Notes under the pieces: model-generated
The model's database searches: none
What the model saw: the letters and a program-made list of their open reading frames with translations, nothing else
What the model was told of the DNA's origin: nothing
Made by a program: the position numbers and the translations under genes
Shown: piece by piece, positions 10,001 to 17,738 of the stretch
How positions within the stretch are numbered: position 1 is the stretch's first letter
Layout of the letters: the number at the start of each line of letters is the position of its first letter
Assembly: GCA_964537975.1 (NCBI GenBank)
Contig: CAZIDP010000013.1
Span: forward strand, 22,495 to 86,494
DNA from: SCBR16-9 sp964537975
Lineage (GTDB): Bacteria; Hydrogenedentota; Hydrogenedentia; Hydrogenedentales; SCBR16-9
Reading direction: 5' to 3'
Length of the DNA stretch: 64,000 nt

Positions 10001-10660
10001 GGCCAGTTCTGCATTTACAGAAACGCCCCCAGGAAGTTCAAGATTGCCAACCCGATGCCCCGTCCCCCGATAAAAGTGCAGCACAGGCAATTCATTGCCT
10101 GGATAACGCGTGACCACAGCAAGCTCTTCACCATCGTACTGGGGCAGGAAGTTCCCAACTGTCACTGCAAAAGGCGGGGTGAGTGGTGATTCTGCTTCAA
10201 TGGATGCAATGTGATTACCTGCTGCGTTAAAGAGGCGTATTTCATTTGTGGCTACTGAGGCAAGCGGTGTGGCAACAATCTGGACTTCGGGTGGGAATAA
10301 GCTACCGGTACGTACCTGGACACCGCCAGTGATGTACGTGGGGTATGCCAGAAACTGTACTTCAGGTATACCATATTCGGTGTGAATCTTTACAAGCGTG
10401 TGGTTGTTCGAATGCTCTCCTTGTCCTGAGACAAGGCGCGGAGCAAGCTCGACGAGCGGGGCTTCCACATGCGATACCCACTCAGGCAAATGGTCCACAA
10501 GCATACTGGCCAGGTCTAGTTCCGGGTCTATAACAGTGATGTATCGTTCTCCGCTCCACTGGGCTGCTGCCGGTATAGCCAAGAAAGCCAACACAATACC
10601 CAATGATATCCATTGCCAAGCGGTTGGATACTTAACGCGACGAATCGGCAATACAAGCAT
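7094..10660 (-). CDS. Large secreted GH-A-type glycoside hydrolase with dockerin-like C-terminus
   Basis: Secreted protein of 1188 residues. A signal peptide ends near AIPAAAQ (about residue 34). Residues about 35-300 resemble a repeat-containing beta domain. Residues about 500-870 look like a (beta/alpha)8 hydrolase barrel of the GH42/clan-A type, with candidate acid/base glutamates E634 or E638 (ALEPNHEFE) and candidate nucleophile E805 (IVIGEYHP). A beta-sandwich-like stretch follows. The C-terminal roughly 100 residues hold two dockerin/EF-hand-like units: a calcium-loop pattern DVNTDGRINLSE from D1093 with the SELLRVVQ helix, and a weaker second copy (DYAPQDWQIQ, LLRLIQFYN) with conserved cysteines. 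Such tails are common in secreted proteins of Hydrogenedentota-type genomes as I know them. Substrate unknown. A GGGAGA Shine-Dalgarno supports the start. Confidence 0.8.
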   Translation of the reverse strand: MLVLPIRRVKYPTAWQWISLGIVLAFLAIPAAAQWSGERYITVIDPELDLASMLVDHLPEWVSHVEAPLVELAPRLVSGQGEHSNNHTLVKIHTEYGIPEVQFLAYPTYITGGVQVRTGSLFPPEVQIVATPLASVATNEIRLFNAAGNHIASIEAESPLTPPFAVTVGNFLPQYDGEELAVVTRYPGNELPVLHFYRGTGHRVGNLELPGGVSVNAELAIESVKTVSRDLVLLTRIDLGNAWLLGSSSGEVIELPTTGLPEGFTAYASAFIDDLFAAGAPESILSTLWTVDQEAQVHAQDAGWRENRFWIHPHAARSGDMPIYTFDGDTNGWNLTSTSLNRGVLGGWLLLQPHDALPFDPYIYGPIENYNGDTLREFAMSLTVSGAPAGEFLCRVFWFKEGGHNTVPFNLSNGTHVIRRNLHSDRTNESITHSGTIQRIRLDIPDAPGHNYETYKDLRVEIDWIAVTNDPDFVPEATEEKWGEYVRPALFRHIRTDTQSPAYYPDPDYDNEDFEYWAGGDFLEFIERSQSDYALALPSVWEPTTSHRQFDSFSTWRAVIDPDTGLPKYAGLTRLNNTTGYEEVGNQFEMMSWAPDIPALERLLVWPLRRYLHALAEKFRSEEAGMPEHFIALEPNHEFEINVRDDNTIGDYNPAMIWAFREHLLRLYGSLDNINARFQTPFNNLGAFDAPRNQGRGAWDNYHTTNPFFLAWVDHARRVINYRIAQGHREALLAGFPPEFIKTHQIPANYAVGAAEVNGRITPVDWAMSAGTSFGGTRYGVWYNRTHNWIQGAFSSGHTNIVIGEYHPLTTNFNNARNQIEYLYNNGVQFIHHMTWYGDHSPNPEALTWDIRAREAFQDFAQIDSPRPGTTGGIGDIRPVHTPDGRRYNIVQIGRGPERNGLLKSVNQDGSWEGSVYAVPFHSRVIIDSLAEDMEQTLGMQETVLGPVTNLMNGDQIEVQFFARSNDLNAHASITVLHNGAELTAQQHSFSIGSEWRHYRYVLRIQNPMEGVSIVLNSGVRGSASQNTQTIQMQEFTVLAQRVQVTRYEYGINSGTPHRGGVTFDLLSSSYLPLETMANPFPDVPTPTHHSADVNTDGRINLSELLRVVQLHNAMGYHCDETTEDGFAPGLGDQDSCLPHTSDYAPQDWQIQTFNLLRLIQFYNAGAYYVCSENTPATEDGYCLGVAP

Positions 10661-10861
10661 GGTAGTTCTCCCGGTTCTTTGTCTATCAACATGTGAATGA
10701 TACCATGCCGGAGAAATACATCCAAACCTGACATGACCGATATGATAATTAAATTTTGTTATTTCGCACCAGGGATTTCACGAATTTTGTTTGTTATCAG
10801 AGAATGAATATATACTCTTAAAATGCATCGCATATATTATTTATAAAATGGAGGTTGAAGC

Positions 10862-11518
10862 ATGAAAAAGTTATGTATCACTCTGGTTCCAATGTTGCTG
10901 CTTACACCATGCGCACTCCTTGCTCAAGCAGAAGTGGCAAATGAGATCGTGCTGTTTTCTGAACAATTTGATGGTGAACTTGACACGAGCTGGGAATGGC
11001 TGCGGGAAGACCCTGAAGATTGGCGGATAGCTGACAATGCACTTGAAATTCGGGCACGACCGGGCGACGGAAACAGTGTGCGAAATGCGTTGCTGCGCTT
11101 TGTACCCGAAGTGACCGAGCAAGCACTGGCATTTGAGGTTACAGTCTCATTTATAAAACCACTGACAGTGCAATATGAGCAGGCAGGACTAACGTGGTAT
11201 GCGGATGAAACGCCAGTCTTCAAGCTGGTACACGAGCTTATTGACGAAGAACATTTTATCATACCCAGTCGCGTTCCAACCAAACAAAAGATTGTCCGGT
11301 TGAGGCTGGAAGTGGACGGTACCCGACTCAAGGCGATGTTCTATGAAATAGACGAAGATGAAGAGAATCATACAGACAAGGAATGGGAGCTTGTTGCAGA
11401 ACAGGATGTAGAAATCGGCAAGCGCAACCACATCAGCATCCAGACATATCACGGCCCGGAAGATGAAGACCATTGGATGCGCTTTTCCGATTTCAAGATT
11501 TTAAAAATTTCTGAATAA
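10862..11518 (+). CDS. Secreted DUF1349-like (laminin-G-fold) protein
   Basis: Exported protein of 218 residues with a signal peptide ending near LLAQA (about residue 23). The body reads as one beta-sandwich domain of the DUF1349 type: it opens with an FDGELDTSWEWLREDPEDWRI-like lead, continues with a GLTWYAD strand, and ends with the RFSDFKIL strand typical of these concanavalin/laminin-G-like domains. These domains often accompany glycan-active enzymes and may bind sugars; no catalytic motif is visible. GGAGG lies 8 nt before the ATG. It sits between two carbohydrate-related genes and is 11 nt from the convergent methyltransferase-like gene. Confidence 0.7.
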   Translation: MKKLCITLVPMLLLTPCALLAQAEVANEIVLFSEQFDGELDTSWEWLREDPEDWRIADNALEIRARPGDGNSVRNALLRFVPEVTEQALAFEVTVSFIKPLTVQYEQAGLTWYADETPVFKLVHELIDEEHFIIPSRVPTKQKIVRLRLEVDGTRLKAMFYEIDEDEENHTDKEWELVAEQDVEIGKRNHISIQTYHGPEDEDHWMRFSDFKILKISE

Positions 11519-11529
11519 ACCACTGACTA

Positions 11530-12954
11530 TCAGAATGACAAAAGGCAGTGCCAAATGAAAACATTGCCCAGGGCATCTACTTCTTCCCAGATGCGCCGTG
11601 CCAGTTGGGCATCACCCGGAATATCATTCAGCTTGGCATGGTGTTTTTCCCACGGAAGGCAAGTTCCAGCATCACTACCAGCCAAGAATGATGGAGGTGC
11701 GGCTGCTTTTCTACCCGCACCGGGTGCCGCTGGCATGGTAGCGCTGGGCATACCGCCATATTGACCGTATTCACGGGTAAACTCCGTCATAACCCGTACA
11801 TTTTCCGGCTTGGCATCGTTCTGCATAATGGCACTGGCATCCATAATGAATCCACCATCCCGAGCCGCTATGTCAATGACTTCTTTGCATTTGGCACGCA
11901 CTTCGTCCGGTGTGCCATAAGAGAGAATCGCATTAGGCACGCCTCCACTTATGCAGAATTTATCACCCAGTGTATTGTGTGTCTTCACAAGATCACTCCT
12001 GTCAACGTGAAAGACCATACATTGTTCTGGCAATTCCCGGAAAGTTTCCAGATGGTAATCCCAGTTACCTTCCGCATAAAACATGATCTGCTTTCCTTCA
12101 TCCCAGAGCGCCTCCACCATGGGTTTGAGGGTTGGCCAATAATGAGAATCAAATTGCTGAGGCGAAATGAACGGCACACAGCCCCGGTGCATCCAAAAAC
12201 CTATGGGCACCAGGCCATCGGGATCGGCACCTGACAGCGCAACATTGAACATATGCGGCATCAAGGCTTCACAAGCCTTCAGCACCTTATCGGGCTGTGT
12301 CATCATGTCATTTGTCAAACCAACATAACCACGCAACTTGTCACCAATGATGTCAAATGGCGACTTCAACATGCCGGCAATTGCAGATACCGTTCCTGAT
12401 TCTTCGCGCATCCTGGCGGCTTGCATTGGGAAACTGCCAAAATATTGCAACATGGCCATACCGCCCTTAACGAGTGCCAAGTTGTGCCCATAGGTCACTT
12501 CGCCCCCTTTGGGTTCGATATATTTTGAAGCACGGGGCAACCAGACATTGTATAAAAATGCGGTGGGGTCATCGATGAGCGCGTCATACTCATCTTCATG
12601 CATAAAACTTTTTTCCTCTGACGGTTCCAGATACTGAAAAGCAGTGTCAGCAGAAATATCTATACCAGGTATACCGTAATAATTAAGCCCTATTGCTTGC
12701 GTCAGGCCGGTCCAAACATAAACCATGTTGGCAACAGCAGCGTCCCAATCATAATCCGCGGTAGTTTTACGCAAAGCTTCAAAAGCAATGTTAAAGTCAT
12801 GGGTGACTTCCTGGCATGTATAGCCGGTATGCGTAGCGACAAACTCCGCGGCCAGCATACGTATGGGGACACAGTCCGGTTTTTCATTCCGCAGCGCCGT
12901 CACATAACGGTTCAGACGTTCCAGATAACGTGTTTCCATCGCATTATTGGTCAT
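11530..12954 (-). CDS. Uroporphyrinogen decarboxylase-family (corrinoid methyltransferase-like) protein
   Basis: A TIM-barrel protein of the UroD/MtaA superfamily, 474 residues with the start chosen here. That start (TNNAMETRYLERL) has GGGGGAG upstream; the open frame reaches 13077 but the extra 41 residues look untranslated. The barrel includes FHVDRSDL and GGVPNAILSYGTPDEV segments matching the methyltransferase branch rather than HemE, and a GGFIMDAS stretch near the barrel end. The C-terminal roughly 80 residues are Pro/Ala-rich then helical, longer than in most relatives. It may demethylate a methylated compound via a corrinoid protein, but no corrinoid-binding protein is encoded nearby. 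Function beyond the family is open. Confidence 0.75.
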   Translation of the reverse strand: MTNNAMETRYLERLNRYVTALRNEKPDCVPIRMLAAEFVATHTGYTCQEVTHDFNIAFEALRKTTADYDWDAAVANMVYVWTGLTQAIGLNYYGIPGIDISADTAFQYLEPSEEKSFMHEDEYDALIDDPTAFLYNVWLPRASKYIEPKGGEVTYGHNLALVKGGMAMLQYFGSFPMQAARMREESGTVSAIAGMLKSPFDIIGDKLRGYVGLTNDMMTQPDKVLKACEALMPHMFNVALSGADPDGLVPIGFWMHRGCVPFISPQQFDSHYWPTLKPMVEALWDEGKQIMFYAEGNWDYHLETFRELPEQCMVFHVDRSDLVKTHNTLGDKFCISGGVPNAILSYGTPDEVRAKCKEVIDIAARDGGFIMDASAIMQNDAKPENVRVMTEFTREYGQYGGMPSATMPAAPGAGRKAAAPPSFLAGSDAGTCLPWEKHHAKLNDIPGDAQLARRIWEEVDALGNVFIWHCLLSF

Positions 12955-13435
12955 GATACACTCCCCCGGCATGTCAGTATGCCATTTGATAATTTCTTGT
13001 TGCCCGGCGTATGCGCGTGAATGCCACTTCAAAAAAATTGATAACACAACACGAATACAATGCTCTATATGAGGCAAGACCGTAAAAGCTTGCTAATTCC
13101 TGCCGTGTTGTTTATACCACGACAGCCTTCAGGGGATCAAAGCTAATACATGTAACATAAGAATTGATACAACTTTATTATGTGATAATAATTATGTATT
13201 GCTTAACTAAATATTTAATACTACATAATAATTTTTAGTCAAGAGATATACTTTTGCAATCTATATTTATAATTGCCATGCAAAATATATAAGCACATGC
13301 AAAAATCATCCTAAATGATTGTTACAAGACGGAACTATGCTGTAAAGTGGCAGATAAAATATAGTATCCAGTGAGGCGATCTTCATTTGATAATCACATT
13401 AAACATTACGCGTCGAAACCAATGGAGCCAGTATA
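12955..13435. other. AT-rich divergent intergenic region
   Basis: 481 nt between the minus-strand methyltransferase-like gene and the plus-strand GH5-like gene, very AT-rich from about 13140 to 13300. It should contain both promoters. A short inverted repeat AATCAT-ATGATT lies near 13306-13320. I see no ORF with a ribosome binding site and no RNA gene. Confidence 0.4.
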
Positions 13436-14578
13436 ATGAATACACGCAAAGTATTTGTTTCTTCTGTATTACTGCTTATCGGGATGTATCATATTTTATC
13501 AAGTTTCAGTTATGCTGCGAATGTACATACTATGGAACGCATTCGGATCAGTGAAGACGGTACCCATTTTGTATACGCAACATCTGGCGAACGTTTTGTG
13601 CCCTGGGGCTTCAATTATGACCGGGATTACAAGGGACGGTTACTTGAAGACTACATGTACGATGAGTGGGATACGGTGTTGACTCATCTCGCCTACATGA
13701 AACAATTGGGGGGGAATGCAGTCCGGATTCATTTGCAGGTAGAACACTTTATGCTAGGCCCGGAAGAGCCCAACCAGACTGCGCTGCAACAGTTGGGCAA
13801 GTTGCTGGATGCTGCACAGGAAATCGGGATATACGTGAACATCACCGGATTGGGGTGTTATCTCAAAGACCAGTCACCGGACTGGTACAACAACATGAAT
13901 GAAGCGGAACGTTGGGCTGTTCAAGCCCGGTTCTGGGAAGCAGTCGCCCAGGTCGCATCAGGACATCCCGGAGTGTTCTGTTATGATCTGATGAATGAGC
14001 CGATTGTCGGCGGTTCAGGTGATGGCTGGTTACCCGGAGATGGGCTGGGTGGCAAGCATTACGTACAGCGCATCACGTTGGAACCGGGTGAACGTTCCCG
14101 GGAAGAAATCGCGAAGGCCTGGGTGGATACTCTGGTCGGAGCTATTCGAAAACAAGATTCGCAGACCCTGATCACTGTCGGAGCTATCCCCTGGGCACTG
14201 ACCTTTCCCAATGCAAAGCCAGTTTTCTATTCTGAAGCAGCCAGCGAGAACCTTGATTTCGTCAGTGTCCATTTTTATCCACGAGGTGGTGAGATCGAAG
14301 AAGCATTGACGGCACTTGCGGTGTATGATATCGGCAAACCGCTGGTTATTGAAGAGTACTTTCCAATGCATTGCAGCTTTGAAGAAATGAACCATTTCAT
14401 GGACGAAGCCAAAGACCTGGTGGACGGCTGGTTCAGTTTTTATTGGGGCATGACCATAGAAGAGTATGCTGAAAAAGAAGAGAAAACCCTGGGTGAAGCA
14501 ATCACCATGAGCTGGCTTGAATTCCTGCGGGACAAGGGAGCAAAGATTACCCACGGGGATGCGGACATCACAAATTAA
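13436..14578 (+). CDS. Secreted GH5-like glycoside hydrolase
   Basis: Exported endo-acting glycosidase of the clan-A cellulase/mannanase type, 380 residues. The signal peptide ends near SYAAN (about residue 29). The barrel shows the classic pair of carboxylates: E188 in DLMNEP as proton donor and E306 or E307 in LVIEEYF as nucleophile, plus the NAVRIHLQ strand and a SVHFYP strand near the active site. Length suits a single catalytic domain with no binding module. A GGAG about 9 nt before the ATG supports the start. The TAA stop overlaps the convergent methylase stop through a shared TTAA. Specific polysaccharide unknown; the secreted enzymes nearby suggest a scavenging role. Confidence 0.87.
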   Translation: MNTRKVFVSSVLLLIGMYHILSSFSYAANVHTMERIRISEDGTHFVYATSGERFVPWGFNYDRDYKGRLLEDYMYDEWDTVLTHLAYMKQLGGNAVRIHLQVEHFMLGPEEPNQTALQQLGKLLDAAQEIGIYVNITGLGCYLKDQSPDWYNNMNEAERWAVQARFWEAVAQVASGHPGVFCYDLMNEPIVGGSGDGWLPGDGLGGKHYVQRITLEPGERSREEIAKAWVDTLVGAIRKQDSQTLITVGAIPWALTFPNAKPVFYSEAASENLDFVSVHFYPRGGEIEEALTALAVYDIGKPLVIEEYFPMHCSFEEMNHFMDEAKDLVDGWFSFYWGMTIEEYAEKEEKTLGEAITMSWLEFLRDKGAKITHGDADITN

Positions 14579-15489
14579 AAATTACGCACCAGGGCTTCTG
14601 CTATTTTTCCACGGCCATCGGCCTTTGAGTTTACTTTCCTGTCTGCCTGAACCGTATCAAAAGTAAATGCGCCATACAGCTCTTGTATCAACGATGTCAT
14701 GGAGTTGGAAAGCAGCACCTTAACGCCTCTTTCTGTCAGCGTTTTAAAGGTATCCGCCAGTCGACATTGGTCCAATTCATTAAAACTGTCTTTGTTGTAC
14801 CCAGTGAAAGAAGAAGTTTTTGAAATTGGATGATAAGGTGGATCAAAGTACACAAAATCATCCGGTTTTGCTACATCCAGTATTTTTTCAAACGGATTGC
14901 TGGAAAGTGTTACGGATTGTAATGTCTTTGCCACTGCCCGATGGTTTTCTTCATCGCAAATGCGTGGATTGACATAACTACCCATAGGTACATTGAACTC
15001 GCCACGGCTGTTCTCGCGGTATAAACCATTGAAGCAAGTGCGGTTCAGGTAGATAATGCGCGCAGCCCGCTCTGGTAACGTATCCGGAACTTCTGCTCGA
15101 ATTGAATAATAGTATTCTTTGCAATGCTGATGTTTATGCCTTCTCAAAATTGCAATGACGTACTCTGGGAAATCCCGTAATCCGATATAGGCCTCTATTA
15201 TACGTTCATTCGTGTCCGATAAATATATGCTGGTATTGGTTTTTGATCTGTCAGCGAGATGACCACGACAATACAACGCAAAAAAAAGTGCCCCACCACC
15301 GACAAATGGCTCATGGTAATTATTGAACGGCGCTGCTAGCTCTACACGGGCCAACAGTTCCGGGAGCAACTGACGTTTGCCACCAGCCCACTTTAAAAAA
15401 GGCTCGGGTAAAACTTTGGTTGTTTTTTTATTTATGTTGTTAGTTTTAATAGTCAAAATTTTAAATAACCTGTTAACTTCTTGATACAT
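14575..15489 (-). CDS. Solitary Dam-type (D12 class) DNA adenine-N6 methyltransferase
   Basis: DNA methyltransferase of the D12/Dam family. It opens with PFLKWAGGKRQLLPEL, has the SAM-binding FVGGGALFF motif from about residue 62, the Asn/Tyr-rich CFNGLYRENSRGEFNVPMG segment, and the catalytic DPPY at about residues 216-219. Length (304 residues) is close to Dam and to M.DpnII-like enzymes. The frame is open back to 15558, but the ATG at 15489 is preferred because the upstream part runs through a terminator-like hairpin (15503-15530) belonging to the preceding operon. No endonuclease gene lies beside it, so it is either an orphan regulatory methylase or a remnant of a restriction system. It ends tail-to-tail with the GH5-like gene. 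Target sequence cannot be read from the gene. Confidence 0.88.
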   Translation of the reverse strand: MYQEVNRLFKILTIKTNNINKKTTKVLPEPFLKWAGGKRQLLPELLARVELAAPFNNYHEPFVGGGALFFALYCRGHLADRSKTNTSIYLSDTNERIIEAYIGLRDFPEYVIAILRRHKHQHCKEYYYSIRAEVPDTLPERAARIIYLNRTCFNGLYRENSRGEFNVPMGSYVNPRICDEENHRAVAKTLQSVTLSSNPFEKILDVAKPDDFVYFDPPYHPISKTSSFTGYNKDSFNELDQCRLADTFKTLTERGVKVLLSNSMTSLIQELYGAFTFDTVQADRKVNSKADGRGKIAEALVRNF

Positions 15490-15502
15490 CAAACATGATA
15501 AA

Positions 15503-15530
15503 CCCGCTACCATGCAATATTGGTAGCGGG
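15503..15530 (-). terminator. Hairpin after the DUF4340 gene
   Basis: A perfect 9-bp stem (CCCGCTACC / GGTAGCGGG) with a 10-nt loop lies 45 nt past the stop of the DUF4340 gene; on the minus strand it is followed by TTTATCATGTTT. It probably ends the ABC operon. The tail is only moderately T-rich. Confidence 0.6.
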
Positions 15531-15574
15531 AGACTATCAGATGCAAATTAAAAAACACAATTTCAGCACATAAC

Positions 15575-17680
15575 CTACTGTTCTGGAGAAGCAGGTGCTA
15601 TCAGCACTGGGGGTTCATCAGAAGGCGTACCCGCAGTATCTGCTGGTGGAACAACAATGGTTTCAAGAGGGATATGCATGCCTTCGGACGGTGCCATCTG
15701 TACTCCTCCTGACTCCCCAGAAATCTCCGGCAGTATTTCAGGTACGTCTGCACTGCGATGAATAAAGTCTATATCAGCATCTGCTTCCAACTCCTCCAAG
15801 GTAACCTCACCAGCTTCTACAGCATCTGCCATAGCGTTAAGCTCATTGAGATGCCCGACTATACGGTGGTAATCTACCGGAGTCAATGGCAGACTGTGAG
15901 GTTGCGCTCCCACCCGAACAGGATACAAACCATCGTCATCTTCCGGGCCGATTACAGCACTTCGCGTACTGGTTTCTGTTCCCAGACTGATTTGCAGCAC
16001 TGGCTCCCATGGTATTGCTGCCTCCGGGTAGGCACCAACCACTATATGTGAACCTTCCAGACCAGACAAAGCGAAGAGCAGTTCCTCAACCAAATTCGAA
16101 ACTACATCACGAGACTCCCCGTTAATACTGAGATCCCATAATTCTCCATCATCTAACCGAAATGCCCATTCGCTGCCTTCATAAACGATGTCGATTCGAT
16201 CATATTCTGTCACATCACCACTGAAAATCCTGCGATCATACACATCATTTAAGTCAAGAAACATGTCGTCTACTTCAGATTGGCGTACAATCAGAATTTC
16301 CGGCGATTCATCAATACGTACATACGTTCCATCGACGGATCGGGCAGCATCCGCAAAATGCAGCATTCTTTCTTCGTCACCAACCATAAGCCGTATCGAT
16401 CGCGCAAAATCACCTGTGGGCGTGTCAGCATCTGCATAGTCTACCGGGGACCAGTCAGCCAGTGAAGAAATCAAACTATTGATGCGATTATCTCGAACCG
16501 GCAAAGAGATTACCGGGTTTTCAACTATCCACTGGTCTGCCTGCTTAGCCAATCGCAAGGTCTCCTCACCGGGCGATTCAATCTCAATTAGCGTTATTTC
16601 ATCTTGTTCAAGCTCAAAAACAGGCATCGTGAAAAGTTGTGACGCACTGGGGAATAGTTGATCAAAGCGGCTTTTTGTCAACTCGTAGACGAAACTGGTG
16701 TCTGCATCAGCCAAACGCAAGTATCCATTACCGTCGAGATCAGGACGGCCAGCTTCGAGTATCACAGGCTCTCCCTCTTCACGAGACAATTCAATTCGAT
16801 ACCCTGGAGATGTCAAACCCCATTCATCCAATGCATCAGGATTCACGATATTTGTAGCATCCATAGCAGTAAAGCGCCGCAACAAAGCTTGAAGTCCGGT
16901 ATCACGGTATTCTCCCAAGCCCCCTTCCGCAACTACCCAGCGGAATTCTGGTGTTTCAGGTAGAACCACTGCGTCTGCATCGGATTCTTCGAGGTCATCC
17001 ACCTCCGGCTCTGGTGCAAAAAATTCCTTTTCAAAAACCCAACGTCTGTCGGGGGTATGAATTGCCAATTTCGTTATAGAATCGGCGGGTACATCTATAA
17101 TGCGTTTATTCAGCCATTTATCAGGTTGCGGTGCCACGGCCAGGTCTTCACCAAACACACCTGCTTCCTGCCTTAAATTGGTTGCCTCCACGTACACCCG
17201 ATCGCTGTCTGCATTGCGCAGAAAGACGGTTCGGAAATCAGGTGATTTACCAACCAACAAATGCACCTCTGGCGTTTCTGAAGTCGCTCGAAATACCTCA
17301 ACATGAAATGCCTGATTGTGATTCACGCCATAGGCATCGCGGCTGCTCTCATCAATCGCATCGGCCCGGTACTCACCACGCAATCCCAAAATAGAATTTG
17401 CAAAGGAAGATACCTCTGTCTCCAGAGCAGGGGCGTCAAAGTGTGATGCGACACGCCAGGCATCACCATCCTTAATAAGTGACACCTTAGATTCAGGATC
17501 TGCACCTGCGTAAATTTCTATTCTGTCGATGTCGGATTCTTGCAATGCTGATGATACAAGCGGCTCCAACCGTACTTGCTCCACAATGGACACTGGTTGA
17601 TCTGCGCTACGTTTCCAGAGTGCCAGTATCAACAATACAGCAAGAATAACTACCAACGGTAATAATTTTTTCGGACTCAT
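15575..17680 (-). CDS. DUF4340-domain membrane-anchored protein of a Gld-like ABC system
   Basis: Protein of 701 residues with one N-terminal membrane anchor (LLPLVVILAVLLILALW) and a long, acidic, beta-rich extracytoplasmic part. It contains repeated DUF4340-type units with the recurring sense '...I..I.I..P......L.K....W.V': for example IDRIEIYAG...SLIKDGDAWRV near residue 50 and ITLIEIESP...RLAKQADQWIV further on. The acidic, proline-rich C-terminal tail is likely disordered. It is the last gene of an operon with an ABC ATPase and a permease-GldG fusion, an arrangement known from bacteria with gliding-type exporters. Role within the complex is unknown; it may be a scaffold facing the periplasm. 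Confidence 0.85.
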   Translation of the reverse strand: MSPKKLLPLVVILAVLLILALWKRSADQPVSIVEQVRLEPLVSSALQESDIDRIEIYAGADPESKVSLIKDGDAWRVASHFDAPALETEVSSFANSILGLRGEYRADAIDESSRDAYGVNHNQAFHVEVFRATSETPEVHLLVGKSPDFRTVFLRNADSDRVYVEATNLRQEAGVFGEDLAVAPQPDKWLNKRIIDVPADSITKLAIHTPDRRWVFEKEFFAPEPEVDDLEESDADAVVLPETPEFRWVVAEGGLGEYRDTGLQALLRRFTAMDATNIVNPDALDEWGLTSPGYRIELSREEGEPVILEAGRPDLDGNGYLRLADADTSFVYELTKSRFDQLFPSASQLFTMPVFELEQDEITLIEIESPGEETLRLAKQADQWIVENPVISLPVRDNRINSLISSLADWSPVDYADADTPTGDFARSIRLMVGDEERMLHFADAARSVDGTYVRIDESPEILIVRQSEVDDMFLDLNDVYDRRIFSGDVTEYDRIDIVYEGSEWAFRLDDGELWDLSINGESRDVVSNLVEELLFALSGLEGSHIVVGAYPEAAIPWEPVLQISLGTETSTRSAVIGPEDDDGLYPVRVGAQPHSLPLTPVDYHRIVGHLNELNAMADAVEAGEVTLEELEADADIDFIHRSADVPEILPEISGESGGVQMAPSEGMHIPLETIVVPPADTAGTPSDEPPVLIAPASPEQ

Positions 17681-17738
17681 AAGCCTATCTCCACATGCCC
17701 GAGAGGGCGCTGGTTGTAAAATAATGATTCCTGATCAT

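Noticed and set aside
15490..15558. N-terminal extension of the adenine methylase
   Set aside because: It would read through the hairpin that ends the previous operon and adds no family-specific residues.
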